Shown here piece by piece: positions 7,935 to 16,807 of a DNA stretch of 64,000 bases (the stretch's first letter is position 1; the number at the start of each line of letters is the position of its first letter). This DNA comes from Streptomyces sp. NK08204 (GTDB taxonomy: Bacteria; Actinomycetota; Actinomycetes; Streptomycetales; Streptomycetaceae), in assembly GCF_020400585.1 (NCBI RefSeq), contig NZ_JAINVF010000018.1, positions 1 to 64,000 on the forward strand, written 5' to 3'. The notes under the pieces are model-generated. The model did not search any database, was not told where the DNA came from, and worked only from the letters and a program-made list of their open reading frames with translations. Both the position numbers and the translations under genes were made by a program.

Positions 7935-8867
7935 TCACGCGCCGTCCATGTGGTCAAGGCGCCGGAGAATCACGCCTTCCCTCAAGGCCCACGGGCAGAT
8001 CTCCAGGCTCTCCACGCCGAACAGGTCCATCGCGCCCTCTGCCACCAGGGCACCGGCCAGGAGCTGGCCCGCTCGGCCCTCGGAGACTCCGGGGAGTTCC
8101 GCGCGCTGGGCCGTGGTCATCCCGGCGAGGCGGGGGACCCAGGCCTCCAGGGACTCGTGCTTGAGTTCGCGCTGGACATAGAGGCCGTCGGCGCTGCGGG
8201 CGGCGCCCGCGATGCGGGCCAGCTGTTTGAAGGTCTTGGAGGTGGCCACCACGTGGTCGGGGGTGCCGCGGCGGCTGAATTCGCCGACGGTTCTGGCGAT
8301 CTCGGCGCGGACGTGGCGGCGCAGGGCGCGTACGTCGTCGGGGGTGGGCGGATCGCCCGGGAGCCAGCCGGCGGTGAGGCGGCCCGCGCCGAGCGGGAGG
8401 GAGACGGCGGCGTCCGGCTCCTCGTCCATGCCGTAGGCGATCTCCAGGGAGCCGCCGCCGATGTCGAGGACCAGCAGCCTTCCGGCGGACCAGCCGAACC
8501 AGCGGCGGACGGCGAGGAAGGTGAGGCGGGCCTCCTCCTCGCCGGAGAGGACCTGGAGGCGGACGCCGGTCTCCTCGGCCACGCGCGTGAGGACCTCGTC
8601 GGCGTTGCCGGCCTCGCGGACGGCGGAGGTGGCGAACGGCAGGAGGTCCTCGACGCCCTTGTCCTCGGCGGCCTGGAGCGCGTCCCGTACGACGGCGATC
8701 AGCTTGTCGACGCCGTCGGTGCCGATGTGGCCGGCGTCGTCGAGCAGCTGGGCGAGCCGCAGATCGGCCTTGTGCGAATGGGCGGGCAGCGGGCGGGCTC
8801 CGGGGTGGGCGTCCACCACCAGCAGATGCACCGTGTTCGAACCCACGTCCAGGACACCGAGTCTCAT
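7935..8867 (-). CDS. Ppx/GppA-family phosphatase
   Basis: A 310-residue member of the ASKHA-fold exopolyphosphatase / guanosine pentaphosphate phosphohydrolase family. It has the N-terminal phosphate loop LDVGSNTVHLLVVD (6-19), the TSAVREAGN segment and the second glycine loop LDIGGGSLEIAYG. Actinobacterial proteins of this short form hydrolyse polyphosphate or pppGpp; which one cannot be told here. ATG at 8867 is chosen because the first beta strand starts immediately; the frame extends to 9128 but only over the divergent neighbour. No regulatory C-terminal extension is present, unlike E. coli GppA (about 490 residues). Confidence 0.88.
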   Translation of the reverse strand: MRLGVLDVGSNTVHLLVVDAHPGARPLPAHSHKADLRLAQLLDDAGHIGTDGVDKLIAVVRDALQAAEDKGVEDLLPFATSAVREAGNADEVLTRVAEETGVRLQVLSGEEEARLTFLAVRRWFGWSAGRLLVLDIGGGSLEIAYGMDEEPDAAVSLPLGAGRLTAGWLPGDPPTPDDVRALRRHVRAEIARTVGEFSRRGTPDHVVATSKTFKQLARIAGAARSADGLYVQRELKHESLEAWVPRLAGMTTAQRAELPGVSEGRAGQLLAGALVAEGAMDLFGVESLEICPWALREGVILRRLDHMDGA

Positions 8868-8938
8868 ATAGGGAACGCTACTGCCAGATCGCCGGTCATC
8901 GGTCCCCGGAGCGGTCCCGGGCCACTTACCCTGGACGC

Positions 8939-9787
8939 GTGCCAAAGACGAAAAAGGCGAAGGCCGACAAATCCTCCAAGGCCAAGGAGTCGAAGGATTC
9001 TTCGCAGGTGAAGGCGTCCAAGAAGGCCCGGAAGGCGAGCGACGAGAAGGGGCTCGACTTCGCGCGGGCGTGGGTGGAGTTTCCGGACCCGGCGGACGAC
9101 GAACAGGTCTTCCGGTGCGATCTGACATGGCTCACCTCTCGCTGGAACTGCATCTTCGGCAGCGGCTGCCAGGGCATCCAGGCGGGCCGCGCGGACGACG
9201 GCTGCTGCTCGCTGGGCGCGCACTTCTCCGACGAGGACGACGAGAAGCGGGTCGCCGGGCACGTGGCACGGCTCACCCCGGAGATCTGGCAGCACCACGC
9301 CGAGGGCACGCGCGGCGGCTGGGTCTCCGAGGACGACGAGGGGTCCCGGCAGACGCGACCCTTCCAGGGGTCGTGCATCTTCCAGAACCGGCCCGGGTTC
9401 GCCGGCGGCGCGGGCTGCTCGCTGCACATCCTCGCCCTGAAGGAGGGCCGGGAGCCGCTGGAGACCAAGCCGGACGTGTGCTGGCAGCTGCCGATCCGGC
9501 GGACGTACGACTGGATCGACCGGCCGGACGACACGCGTGTGCTCCAGGTGTCCATCGGGGAGTACGACCGCCGGGGCTGGGGACCGGGCGGCCATGACCT
9601 GCACTGGTGGTGCACGTCGGCCACGTCGGCGCACGGCGCGGGCGAGCCGGTGTACGTCTCCTACCGGGCCGAGCTGACGGAGCTGATGGGCAAGGCCGGC
9701 TACGACCGTCTGGTCGAGCTGTGCGAAGCGCGGCTGGCGTCGCAGCTGCCGATGGTTGCACCGCACCCGGCTGATCCGGCGCCCTAG
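8939..9787 (+). CDS. Cys-rich conserved protein, possible metal-binding
   Basis: A 282-residue protein with a Lys/Ser/Ala-rich N-terminus (about 1-35) and a Cys- and Trp-rich body. Clustered cysteines in CIFGSGCQGI, DDGCCSLGAHF, GSCIFQN and GAGCSLHILAL recall zinc/iron-chelating domain families, but I cannot name the family surely. The basic tail could contact nucleic acid. The start is GTG 8939, with no good ribosome site and a possible -10 (TACCCT) six bases before it, so the message may be leaderless. It is divergent from the Ppx/GppA gene (71 bases) and convergent with the BACON gene. Confidence 0.65.
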   Translation: MPKTKKAKADKSSKAKESKDSSQVKASKKARKASDEKGLDFARAWVEFPDPADDEQVFRCDLTWLTSRWNCIFGSGCQGIQAGRADDGCCSLGAHFSDEDDEKRVAGHVARLTPEIWQHHAEGTRGGWVSEDDEGSRQTRPFQGSCIFQNRPGFAGGAGCSLHILALKEGREPLETKPDVCWQLPIRRTYDWIDRPDDTRVLQVSIGEYDRRGWGPGGHDLHWWCTSATSAHGAGEPVYVSYRAELTELMGKAGYDRLVELCEARLASQLPMVAPHPADPAP

Positions 9788-9860
9788 CACCGGCCGGCCG
9801 GTTCTTCCCCGTCCGCCCACCCGTCCCGGCCCTCTGGAAGGGCAAGCCCGAAGTCACCCC

Positions 9861-11552
9861 CTAGCTGCCCGACGGGCCCGGGGTCTCGCTGTCGGCCGGC
9901 GAGGCGGTCGGGGACGGAGTCGGGGAGTCTGACGGAGCCGGGTCGGTGGGGCCGGTGCTCGGGTCGGCCGGAGTCGGGGACTGGCTGGTGGGCGGATCGC
10001 TGGGGCTGGACGGCGGGGGTGTCGGGTCGGGGCTGGAGGTCGCGGGCGGCGGGGTCGTGGGGCGGCCGGCGGGGGCGGTGCCGTAGCCGTCGATGGAGAC
10101 GACGGCGCCGGCGGGTGCGATCGCCACCTGGGCGTGCCAGTGACCGGAGGGCTCGCGCAGGTGGTCGACGTACACCTTGATCGTCGTCGTCTCGCCGGGT
10201 CGCAGGGTGCCCGAGGAGTGGCTGAGGTAGAGCCAGCCCGCCGTGGTGGACGCGGACCAGCGGACCGGTGAGGGGCCCGAGGCGGTGAGGGTGATCAGCG
10301 TGGTGTCGCCCTCGTTCCCGGCGCTGACCGCAAGGTGTCCGGCGCCCTTCCTGTCGGCTCCGGCGACGCCGATGACCTCTACGGAGACGTCGGCCTTGCC
10401 GTCTCTGCCGAGGCGGGGGCCAGGCTTCACGCGCGCGTTGCCGGCGTTCTCGTAGCCGCCGGGCGAGCCGCCGCCGAGCTTCTCCGGGCCGCGCGCCTCG
10501 GGCGCGGTGGCGGTGCGGCCGTCGTCCTCCCCGGCCGATGAGCCCCGGTACGCGGCCCACAGGGCGAGCACGGGTGCGGCGACGACGGTGGCGACGACGG
10601 TCGTGGTGACGGCACGCGCGCGCAGACGGTCGCGGCGGGCCGCGCGGTCCTTGGGGTCCATCGGGAAACCGCGCCGGTCGTAGCGGGGGACGGCCGCGCC
10701 CCGCGCGCGCGGGGCGTGCCCGAGCGCGACGTGCAGGGCCGCGCGGGGCGCTTCCAGGACGGGCAGTTCTGCGGGGGTGACCGTGGCCCCGGGCCAGCGG
10801 CCGGGGGCGGCGCGCTCGGCGGTGCGGCGGCAGCGCGGACAGTCGTCGACGTGCCGGACGAGTTCGCGGCGCAGGGTGGTGCTGAGGACGAGCCGGCTGT
10901 CGCCGGTGAGGTGCGCCACGCTCGGACAGCCGCCGGCCTCGACCACGGCGAGGGCCGCGCGGGTCCGTTCGACCTCGCAGGCGGCGGAGGCGAGCAGTTC
11001 GCGGGCGGCGGCGTCGTCCATGCCGAGAACGGCGGCGACCTCGTGGGCGGCGAGGTGGTGGCGCACGGCGAGTTCCAGTGCCTCGCGCTGCTCGGGGCTG
11101 GTGCCGGCCGCCTCCGGCCAGGCGAGCAGGGCGAGTTCGCGTCGCCGCTGGTCCTGCGCCTCCGGGTCGACGGACGGTTCGGGCGCCTGCTGCGCGGCTG
11201 CGGGACGGCCCGCCGCGTGGGTGGCCTGACGTCTCTGCCTGAGCTCGGCCAGCTTGCGCAGGCACGCCCAGCGGGTCAGCGCGTACAGCCAGGCCCTGCG
11301 GTCGGCGGCGGCCTGTGGCACGCGCTGCCCGCGCCGCTCGGCCAGCGCGAGGGCGTCCCCGAGGGCGGCGGTGGCCGCGTCGTGGTCGCACAGCACCGAC
11401 AGACAGTAGGTGAACAGACCGTCCAGGTACGGCTCGTAGCGGGCCGGCGGGTGACGGGCGATGGTGCGCGCGGCGGCGCGGTCGCGCGCCTCACGGTGTG
11501 CCCGGTGCGTGCCGGTGGTGCGGGTCGTGGTCCGGGGGCTGCTGCTGGTCAC
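9861..11552 (-). CDS. Sigma-like / zinc-binding / BACON membrane protein
   Basis: A 563-residue mosaic. Residues about 38-105 resemble ECF sigma region 2 (YLDGLFTYCLSVLCDHDAA ... RRAWLYALTRWA). About 152-205 resembles region 4, with a helix-turn-helix-like AAHEVAAVLGMDDAAARELL. A Cys/His pattern follows (Cys209, His214, His234, Cys238, Cys241 in HVDDCPRC), like a zinc-binding anti-sigma domain. One membrane helix lies at about 314-335. The exterior part holds a BACON-like beta domain (WSASTTAGWLYLSHSSGTL) and a Pro/Ser/Thr-rich tail of about 80 residues. Start GTG 11552. Function is unknown. The N-terminal half may have lost sigma activity and act as a membrane-tethered regulator. Confidence 0.7.
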   Translation of the reverse strand: MTSSSPRTTTRTTGTHRAHREARDRAAARTIARHPPARYEPYLDGLFTYCLSVLCDHDAATAALGDALALAERRGQRVPQAAADRRAWLYALTRWACLRKLAELRQRRQATHAAGRPAAAQQAPEPSVDPEAQDQRRRELALLAWPEAAGTSPEQREALELAVRHHLAAHEVAAVLGMDDAAARELLASAACEVERTRAALAVVEAGGCPSVAHLTGDSRLVLSTTLRRELVRHVDDCPRCRRTAERAAPGRWPGATVTPAELPVLEAPRAALHVALGHAPRARGAAVPRYDRRGFPMDPKDRAARRDRLRARAVTTTVVATVVAAPVLALWAAYRGSSAGEDDGRTATAPEARGPEKLGGGSPGGYENAGNARVKPGPRLGRDGKADVSVEVIGVAGADRKGAGHLAVSAGNEGDTTLITLTASGPSPVRWSASTTAGWLYLSHSSGTLRPGETTTIKVYVDHLREPSGHWHAQVAIAPAGAVVSIDGYGTAPAGRPTTPPPATSSPDPTPPPSSPSDPPTSQSPTPADPSTGPTDPAPSDSPTPSPTASPADSETPGPSGS

Positions 11553-11920
11553 CCGTGCGACCGTAGGCGGCGGCGGAGTACCGCTTCTGGCACCTTGAGC
11601 ACTTTTAATCCGTACGGGTGAAACGAGCCCTCATAAGGGGACACGGGCGCCGGAATCCATGGCTCGATACCACCGGGTGGTGGCCGGTTCGGGCGCCCCG
11701 AGGGTCGGTGGGACGAGGAGCGGCCGGGACGTGGTCCGCCGGTCCGCGCCGTGGCGCAGTTCCTCCCGGCCGAAGCGCCGGTCGCAGGGTCCGCCGCGTG
11801 GGAAAGGCGCACTGCCCCGGTCCGGCCCCGCCGGGGCCCCGCTCGGGCCTCCGGTCCGTGGTCCGCCCGCGCGGCCCGAACCGGAGGGGCGCTGTCAGTG
11901 GGCTCCGCTACGGTTTCCGC
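11553..11920. promoter_or_regulatory. Divergent intergenic region upstream of radA
   Basis: No gene is supported in these 368 bases between two divergent starts. A perfect 13-base dyad ACCACC-G-GGTGGT (11669-11681) is the clearest element and could bind a regulator of either gene. The only ATG near it (11659) opens a frame that runs into radA out of phase and looks spurious. Confidence 0.4.
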
Positions 11921-13330
11921 ATGGCTGCCCGTACCAAGACCACCAAGGACCGACCGTCCTACCGCTGCACGGAGTGCGGCTGGCAGACGGCCAAATGGCT
12001 CGGGCGGTGTCCCGAGTGCCAGGCCTGGGGCACGGTCGAGGAGTACGGCGCACCCGCGGTGCGGACGACGGCGCCCGGCCGCGTGACGACGTCCGCGCTG
12101 CCCATCGGCCAGGTCGACGGCCGCCAGGCCACCGCCCGCTCCACCGGCGTGCACGAACTGGACCGGGTGCTCGGCGGGGGGCTGGTGCCCGGCGCGGTCG
12201 TGCTGATCGCGGGCGAGCCCGGCGTCGGCAAGTCCACCCTGCTGCTGGACGTGGCGGCCAAGGCGGCGAGCGCGGAGCACCCCACCCTGTATGTGACCGG
12301 TGAGGAGTCGGCGAGCCAGGTCCGGCTCCGCGCCGACCGCATCGGCGCCCTGCACGACCATCTCTATCTGGCCGCGGAGACCGATCTGGCCGCCGTCCTC
12401 GGCCACTTGGACGAGGTCAAGCCGTCCCTGCTGATCCTCGACTCGGTGCAGACGGTGGCCTCCCCGGAGATCGACGGTGCGCCCGGCGGCATGGCCCAGG
12501 TGAGGGAGGTGGCCGGGGCGCTCATCCGCGCGTCCAAGGAGCGCGGGATGTCCACGCTCCTTGTGGGCCATGTCACGAAGGACGGCGCGATCGCGGGCCC
12601 CCGCCTCCTGGAGCACCTGGTGGACGTCGTCCTGCACTTCGAGGGCGACCGGCACGCGCGGCTGCGTCTGGTGCGGGGCGTGAAGAACCGCTACGGCGCC
12701 ACGGACGAGGTCGGCTGCTTCGAGCTGCACGACGAGGGCATCACGGGCCTCGCGGACCCGAGCGGGCTCTTCCTGACCCGGCGTGACGAGCCGGTCCCGG
12801 GCACCTGCCTGACGGTCACCCTGGAGGGCCGCCGCCCGCTGGTGGCGGAGGTGCAGGCGCTGACCGTGGACTCCCAGATCCCCTCCCCGCGCCGTACCAC
12901 CTCGGGCCTGGAGACCTCCCGGGTGTCGATGATGCTGGCGGTGCTGGAGCAGCGCGGCCGGATCAGCGCGCTCGGCAAGCGGGACATCTACTCGGCGACG
13001 GTGGGCGGCGTGAAGCTGTCGGAACCGGCCGCCGACCTGGCGATCGCCCTCGCCCTCGCCTCGGCGGCCAGCGACACCCCCCTGCCCAAGAACCTGGTGG
13101 CCATCGGCGAGGTCGGTCTCGCGGGCGAGGTGAGACGGGTCACGGGCGTGCAGCGCAGGCTCGCCGAGGCACACCGGCTGGGATTCACGCACGCGCTGGT
13201 GCCGGGCGATCCGGGCAAGGTCCCGCCCGGGATGAAGGTCATGGAAGTCGCCGACATGGGGGACGCGCTCAGGGTCCTGCCGCGCTCCCGTCGCCGAGAG
13301 GCCCCGCGGGAGCCGGAGGACCGCCGGTAG
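11921..13330 (+). CDS. radA: DNA repair protein RadA (Sms)
   Basis: RecA-like DnaB-type helicase that promotes branch migration in recombination. The 469-residue protein shows a four-Cys zinc finger (Cys16, Cys19, Cys30, Cys33), Walker A GEPGVGKST (98-106), Walker B LLILDSVQT, the RadA signature KNRYG and a C-terminal Lon-protease-like domain. ATG at 11921 is chosen because the zinc finger begins right after it; the frame opens far upstream without domain content. disA follows 80 bases downstream on the same strand. In mycobacteria RadA is known to bind and inhibit DisA, so the linkage is likely functional. Confidence 0.96.
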   Translation: MAARTKTTKDRPSYRCTECGWQTAKWLGRCPECQAWGTVEEYGAPAVRTTAPGRVTTSALPIGQVDGRQATARSTGVHELDRVLGGGLVPGAVVLIAGEPGVGKSTLLLDVAAKAASAEHPTLYVTGEESASQVRLRADRIGALHDHLYLAAETDLAAVLGHLDEVKPSLLILDSVQTVASPEIDGAPGGMAQVREVAGALIRASKERGMSTLLVGHVTKDGAIAGPRLLEHLVDVVLHFEGDRHARLRLVRGVKNRYGATDEVGCFELHDEGITGLADPSGLFLTRRDEPVPGTCLTVTLEGRRPLVAEVQALTVDSQIPSPRRTTSGLETSRVSMMLAVLEQRGRISALGKRDIYSATVGGVKLSEPAADLAIALALASAASDTPLPKNLVAIGEVGLAGEVRRVTGVQRRLAEAHRLGFTHALVPGDPGKVPPGMKVMEVADMGDALRVLPRSRRREAPREPEDRR

Positions 13331-13410
13331 ACTTTGCCCTGGTCTCGCCCGTCCGTACGAACCGCGTGCGGGTGCGGGAGCGCGTCAGAACCTGCGACCG
13401 GAGGAGTGCA

Positions 13411-14535
13411 GTGGCAGCCAACGACCGGGCAGCAGCTCCCGGAAAGTCCGGTGGGAGTGCCGGTTCCGATGGCCTGATGCGCGCCTCGCTGAGCGCCGTG
13501 GCTCCTGGTACGCCGCTGCGTGACGGCCTGGAGCGGGTCCTGCGCGGCAACACCGGCGGGCTGATCGTCCTCGGCTCCGACAAGACGGTCGAGGCGATGT
13601 GCACGGGCGGTTTCGTCCTGGACGTCGAGTTCACCGCCACCCGGCTGCGGGAGCTGTGCAAGCTGGACGGCGGCATAGTGCTGTCGTCGGACCTGTCGAA
13701 GATCCTGCGCGCGGGCGTGCAGCTGGTCCCGGACCCGACGATTCCCACGGAGGAGACGGGCACACGGCACCGCACGGCGGACCGGGTCTCCAAGCAGGTC
13801 GGCTTCCCGGTGGTCTCCGTCTCCCAGTCGATGCGGCTGATCGCGCTGTACGTCGACGGCCAGCGGCGCGTGCTGGAGGACTCCGCGGCGATCCTGTCCC
13901 GCGCGAACCAGGCGCTGGCCACCCTGGAGCGGTACAAGCTGCGCCTCGACGAGGTCGCGGGCACGCTGTCCGCGCTGGAGATCGAGGACCTGGTCACGGT
14001 CCGGGACGTCTCCGCGGTGGCCCAGCGGCTGGAGATGGTCCGACGCATCGCCACCGAAATCGCCGAATACGTGGTCGAATTGGGCACGGACGGCCGTCTT
14101 CTGGCGCTCCAGCTGGAGGAGTTGATCGCCGGCGTGGAGCCCGACCGCGAACTGGTGGTGCGGGACTACGTCCCCGAGCCCACGGCGAAGCGCTCCCGTA
14201 CGGTCGAGGAGGCGCTGTCCGAGCTGGACGCGCTCAGCCATGCCGAACTGCTGGAGATGGGCACGGTGGCGCGTGCGCTGGGCTACACCGCCTCCCCCGA
14301 GACGCTCGACTCGGCGCTCTCCCCGCGCGGCTTCCGCCTTCTGGCCAAGGTTCCGCGCCTCCCGGGCGCGATCATCGACCGCCTGGTGGAGCACTTCGGC
14401 GGCCTCCAGAAGCTGCTCGCCGCCAGCGTGGACGACCTGCAGGCGGTGGACGGCGTGGGCGAGGCCCGGGCGAGGAGCGTGCGCGAAGGCCTGTCCCGGC
14501 TGGCCGAGTCGTCGATCCTGGAGCGGTACGTCTGA
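13411..14535 (+). CDS. disA: DNA integrity scanning protein, c-di-AMP synthase
   Basis: Converts two ATP to cyclic di-AMP, slowing when it meets branched DNA. The 374-residue product has the DAC domain (about 20-150) with Asp86 in the LDGGIVL strand and the GTRHRTADR motif. A helical linker and a C-terminal helix-hairpin-helix DNA-binding domain (LQAVDGVGEARARSV) follow. The DGA motif reads DGG here. GTG at 13411 has GGAGGAG at good spacing. It probably forms an operon with radA. c-di-AMP matters for osmotic balance and for cell-wall hydrolase control in Streptomyces. Confidence 0.95.
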   Translation: MAANDRAAAPGKSGGSAGSDGLMRASLSAVAPGTPLRDGLERVLRGNTGGLIVLGSDKTVEAMCTGGFVLDVEFTATRLRELCKLDGGIVLSSDLSKILRAGVQLVPDPTIPTEETGTRHRTADRVSKQVGFPVVSVSQSMRLIALYVDGQRRVLEDSAAILSRANQALATLERYKLRLDEVAGTLSALEIEDLVTVRDVSAVAQRLEMVRRIATEIAEYVVELGTDGRLLALQLEELIAGVEPDRELVVRDYVPEPTAKRSRTVEEALSELDALSHAELLEMGTVARALGYTASPETLDSALSPRGFRLLAKVPRLPGAIIDRLVEHFGGLQKLLAASVDDLQAVDGVGEARARSVREGLSRLAESSILERYV

Positions 14536-14567
14536 CCCGCGGCGCTTCGGTTCGCCGTCACCGCGGG
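14536..14567 (+). terminator. Possible terminator after disA
   Basis: CCCGCGG (14536-14542) pairs with CCGCGGG (14561-14567), with an inner CGGCG/CGCCG helper pair. It lies directly after the disA stop and has no T-tract. Confidence 0.4.
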
Positions 14568-14637
14568 CCCTAGGAAGCCGCTAGCTCGGCTCCCCGCACC
14601 CCTGCCAACTCCGCGTCGGCCGAAGGCCCTTTGTCCG

Positions 14638-15444
14638 CTAGTCCGCCGACAGCACGAACGACGCCTGGGCCTTCGTGAACCCCGGCGTCTTCGCCTCCAG
14701 CAGATACGTCGTCCCCGTCTTCGCCGCACCCCCGGACGGCGTCGCACAATGCGGAGCGCTCGGCTTGCGGTCCCACGTCACGGTGTAGGTGATGCCCTTG
14801 CCCGCCGGCACCCGGAACACCAGGCTTCCGGGCCCCTTCGGGCAGTCGGCCGACGACCAGAACACGTCGTCACCCGCCGGGGTGATCGTCAACACCGCGT
14901 TCCTGGGCCCGAGATCGACCTTGCAGTCGGCGGACGACGCGTTCTTCGCGGTGAGTTGGAACGTCGGTGTCTGGTCCGGCGAGTAGGAGTTGTGCAGGCT
15001 GCGCAGCCCCAATGTGACCGCTCCGGCGGTGCAGTCGGGCAGTGTGGTGGATGCGGGCAGGGCGTCGCCCGTACCGACGCTGCCGCCGCCGGAGCCGGAG
15101 CCGCCGTCCGAGGCGCCGTCGGAGCCACCCGAGCCGGTGTCGCCGGAACCGGCGCCGGAGTCGGAGCCGTCACCCGCGCCGGACCCACCGGAGTGGCCCG
15201 ACTCGTCGCGCCCGCCGGGGTGTTGACTGATGGCGGGCCCGGAGGCGGACGGGCCCGGGGTGATCGTGGGTGCCGGGTTCTTGCCATTGGAACCGCCGGC
15301 GTTCTTCTTGCCGCTCCCGCCGCCGGACGTGACGATCCAGGTGGTCAGCAGCGCCAACACGACGACCACCGACAGCATGAGGGCCCTCCTTCGCCAGTAG
15401 ATGGAGGAGGGAAGCGGCCCGACCGGATTGCGCAGAGATCCCAC
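14638..15444 (-). CDS. Membrane-anchored protein with Gly/Ser/Asp linker and beta-rich exterior domain
   Basis: Unrecognised family. From GTG 15444 it is 268 residues: a short cytoplasmic start, one membrane helix (core LMLSVVVVLALLTTWIV), a long low-complexity Gly/Ser/Asp/Pro linker and a C-terminal domain of about 120 residues. That domain contains four Cys (DCTAG, ADCKV, ADCPK and HCATP) that could form two disulfides, consistent with an extracellular beta-sandwich. Just upstream of the GTG lies TACAGT with only eight bases between, and no ribosome site, so the message may be leaderless. The frame extends further up (15555) without domain content. Convergent with disA. Confidence 0.6.
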   Translation of the reverse strand: MGSLRNPVGPLPSSIYWRRRALMLSVVVVLALLTTWIVTSGGGSGKKNAGGSNGKNPAPTITPGPSASGPAISQHPGGRDESGHSGGSGAGDGSDSGAGSGDTGSGGSDGASDGGSGSGGGSVGTGDALPASTTLPDCTAGAVTLGLRSLHNSYSPDQTPTFQLTAKNASSADCKVDLGPRNAVLTITPAGDDVFWSSADCPKGPGSLVFRVPAGKGITYTVTWDRKPSAPHCATPSGGAAKTGTTYLLEAKTPGFTKAQASFVLSAD

Positions 15445-15629
15445 GGCGCAAACTGTACGAGAGATCGGCGCGCTGTCTTGCCCCACCCGCCGCGCGAACT
15501 CCAACTTTTCCGGATCATCATCCCGGCAACTGTCGCCAGAGCCAGGCGCCTTCACCCATCGTCACGAGCGGTGAGCATTCAGTCGCCGCATCCTGAGCGT
15601 CACACCGCACACCACCGCGCCACCACATC

Positions 15630-15670
15630 GCCACGCCGCCAAGCCGCCGCGCCGCCGCGCCGCCACCGGC
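15630..15670. repeat. GCC/CGC-rich simple repeat upstream of mutY
   Basis: An almost uninterrupted run of GCC and GCGCC units precedes the mutY start by about 40 bases. It is low complexity and is probably leader or upstream spacer. Confidence 0.5.
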
Positions 15671-15706
15671 CCGGGCCCGGCCGAGTCGTGGCAGGATCGG
15701 AAGGCC

Positions 15707-16612
15707 ATGACTGAGAAGCTCCACGCCCCCGTGATCGCCTGGTTCGACGCCCACGCCCGCGACCTCCCCTGGCGCCGCCCGGAGGCGGGCCCGTGGGGGG
15801 TGATGGTCAGCGAGTTCATGCTCCAGCAGACCCCGGTCAACCGAGTCCTGCCCGTCTACGAGCAGTGGCTGTCCCGCTGGCCGCGCCCCGCCGACCTCGC
15901 GAAGGAGGCCCCCGGCGAGGCGATCCGCGCCTGGGGCCGGCTCGGCTATCCGCGCCGCGCGCTGCGCCTGCACGGTGCCGCGGCGGCCATAACGGAACGG
16001 CATGGCGGGGACGTACCGACGGACCACGCACAGCTGCTGGCGCTGCCCGGCATCGGCGAGTACACGGCCGCCGCGGTGGCCTCGTTCGCCTACGGGCAGC
16101 GGCACCCGGTGCTGGACACGAACGTCCGCCGGGTCTTCGCACGGGCGGTGACCGGGGTGCAGTACCCGCCGAACGCGACCACGGCCGCCGAGCGCAGGCT
16201 CGCCCGCGAGCTGCTGCCGCAGGACGCGGGGACGGCCGCCCGCTGGGCCGCGGCCTCCATGGAGCTGGGCGCGCTGGTGTGCACGGCGAAGAACGAGGAG
16301 TGTTCGCGGTGCCCGATCGCCGCGCAGTGCGCCTGGCGACTGGCCGGCAAACCGGAGCACGAGGGGCCGCCACGCCGGGGGCAGACGTACGCCGGTACCG
16401 ACCGTCAGGTGCGCGGCAAGCTGCTCGCCGTACTGCGGGAGGCGCACGCGCCGGTGCCTCAAGCGGTACTGGACCGGGTCTGGCACGAGCCGGTCCAGCG
16501 TGCCCGCGCGCTCGACGGACTGGTGACGGACGGTCTGGTGGAGCCGCTGCCGGGCAGACGCTACCGACTGCCGCTGAGCGGACCGGATCTGACCCGACCT
16601 GACTTGACCTGA
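15707..16612 (+). CDS. mutY: A/G-specific adenine glycosylase
   Basis: Removes adenine mispaired with 8-oxoguanine. The 301-residue protein has the catalytic Glu36 in SEFMLQQTPV, the helix-hairpin-helix LPGIGEYTA with Asp137 (VLDTNVRRV), and the iron-sulfur loop Cys192-X6-Cys199-X2-Cys202-X5-Cys208. It is about 50 residues shorter than E. coli MutY. The C-terminal region is a short winged-helix-like segment rather than an obvious NUDIX-type 8-oxoG domain. ATG 15707 follows AGGATCGGAAGGCC. It ends in a PDLTRPDLT repeat produced by simple sequence. It sits with radA and disA in a genome-maintenance group and just upstream of the sigE operon. Confidence 0.94.
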   Translation: MTEKLHAPVIAWFDAHARDLPWRRPEAGPWGVMVSEFMLQQTPVNRVLPVYEQWLSRWPRPADLAKEAPGEAIRAWGRLGYPRRALRLHGAAAAITERHGGDVPTDHAQLLALPGIGEYTAAAVASFAYGQRHPVLDTNVRRVFARAVTGVQYPPNATTAAERRLARELLPQDAGTAARWAAASMELGALVCTAKNEECSRCPIAAQCAWRLAGKPEHEGPPRRGQTYAGTDRQVRGKLLAVLREAHAPVPQAVLDRVWHEPVQRARALDGLVTDGLVEPLPGRRYRLPLSGPDLTRPDLT

Positions 16613-16688
16613 CCGGCCCACCCGGCTCACCCGGCTGACTGACACACCGCCAAGTCATGGCGCACACACCCTTGTTACGGAACGGCTC

Positions 16689-16704
16689 TGGCCACCCCTG
16701 GCCA
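16689..16704. promoter_or_regulatory. Paired TGGCCA elements one helical turn apart
   Basis: Two self-complementary TGGCCA hexamers are separated by CCCC, exactly 10 bases centre to centre. They lie in the 309-base sigE upstream region, about 125 bases before the predicted promoter. This could be a regulator site or coincidence. Confidence 0.3.
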
Positions 16705-16807
16705 ACAAACCATGACATAAAGGGGCATACACCTCGGCCCCCTTACCCAGAACCTACTTCCGTTACACAACCGACGGACAGCCGATTGCCAGCCGCAGGC
16801 TGCCCCG

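Noticed and set aside
8821..8850. tRNA T-loop-like GTTCGAACCC
   Set aside because: It lies inside the coding start of the Ppx/GppA gene and has no acceptor or anticodon stems around it.
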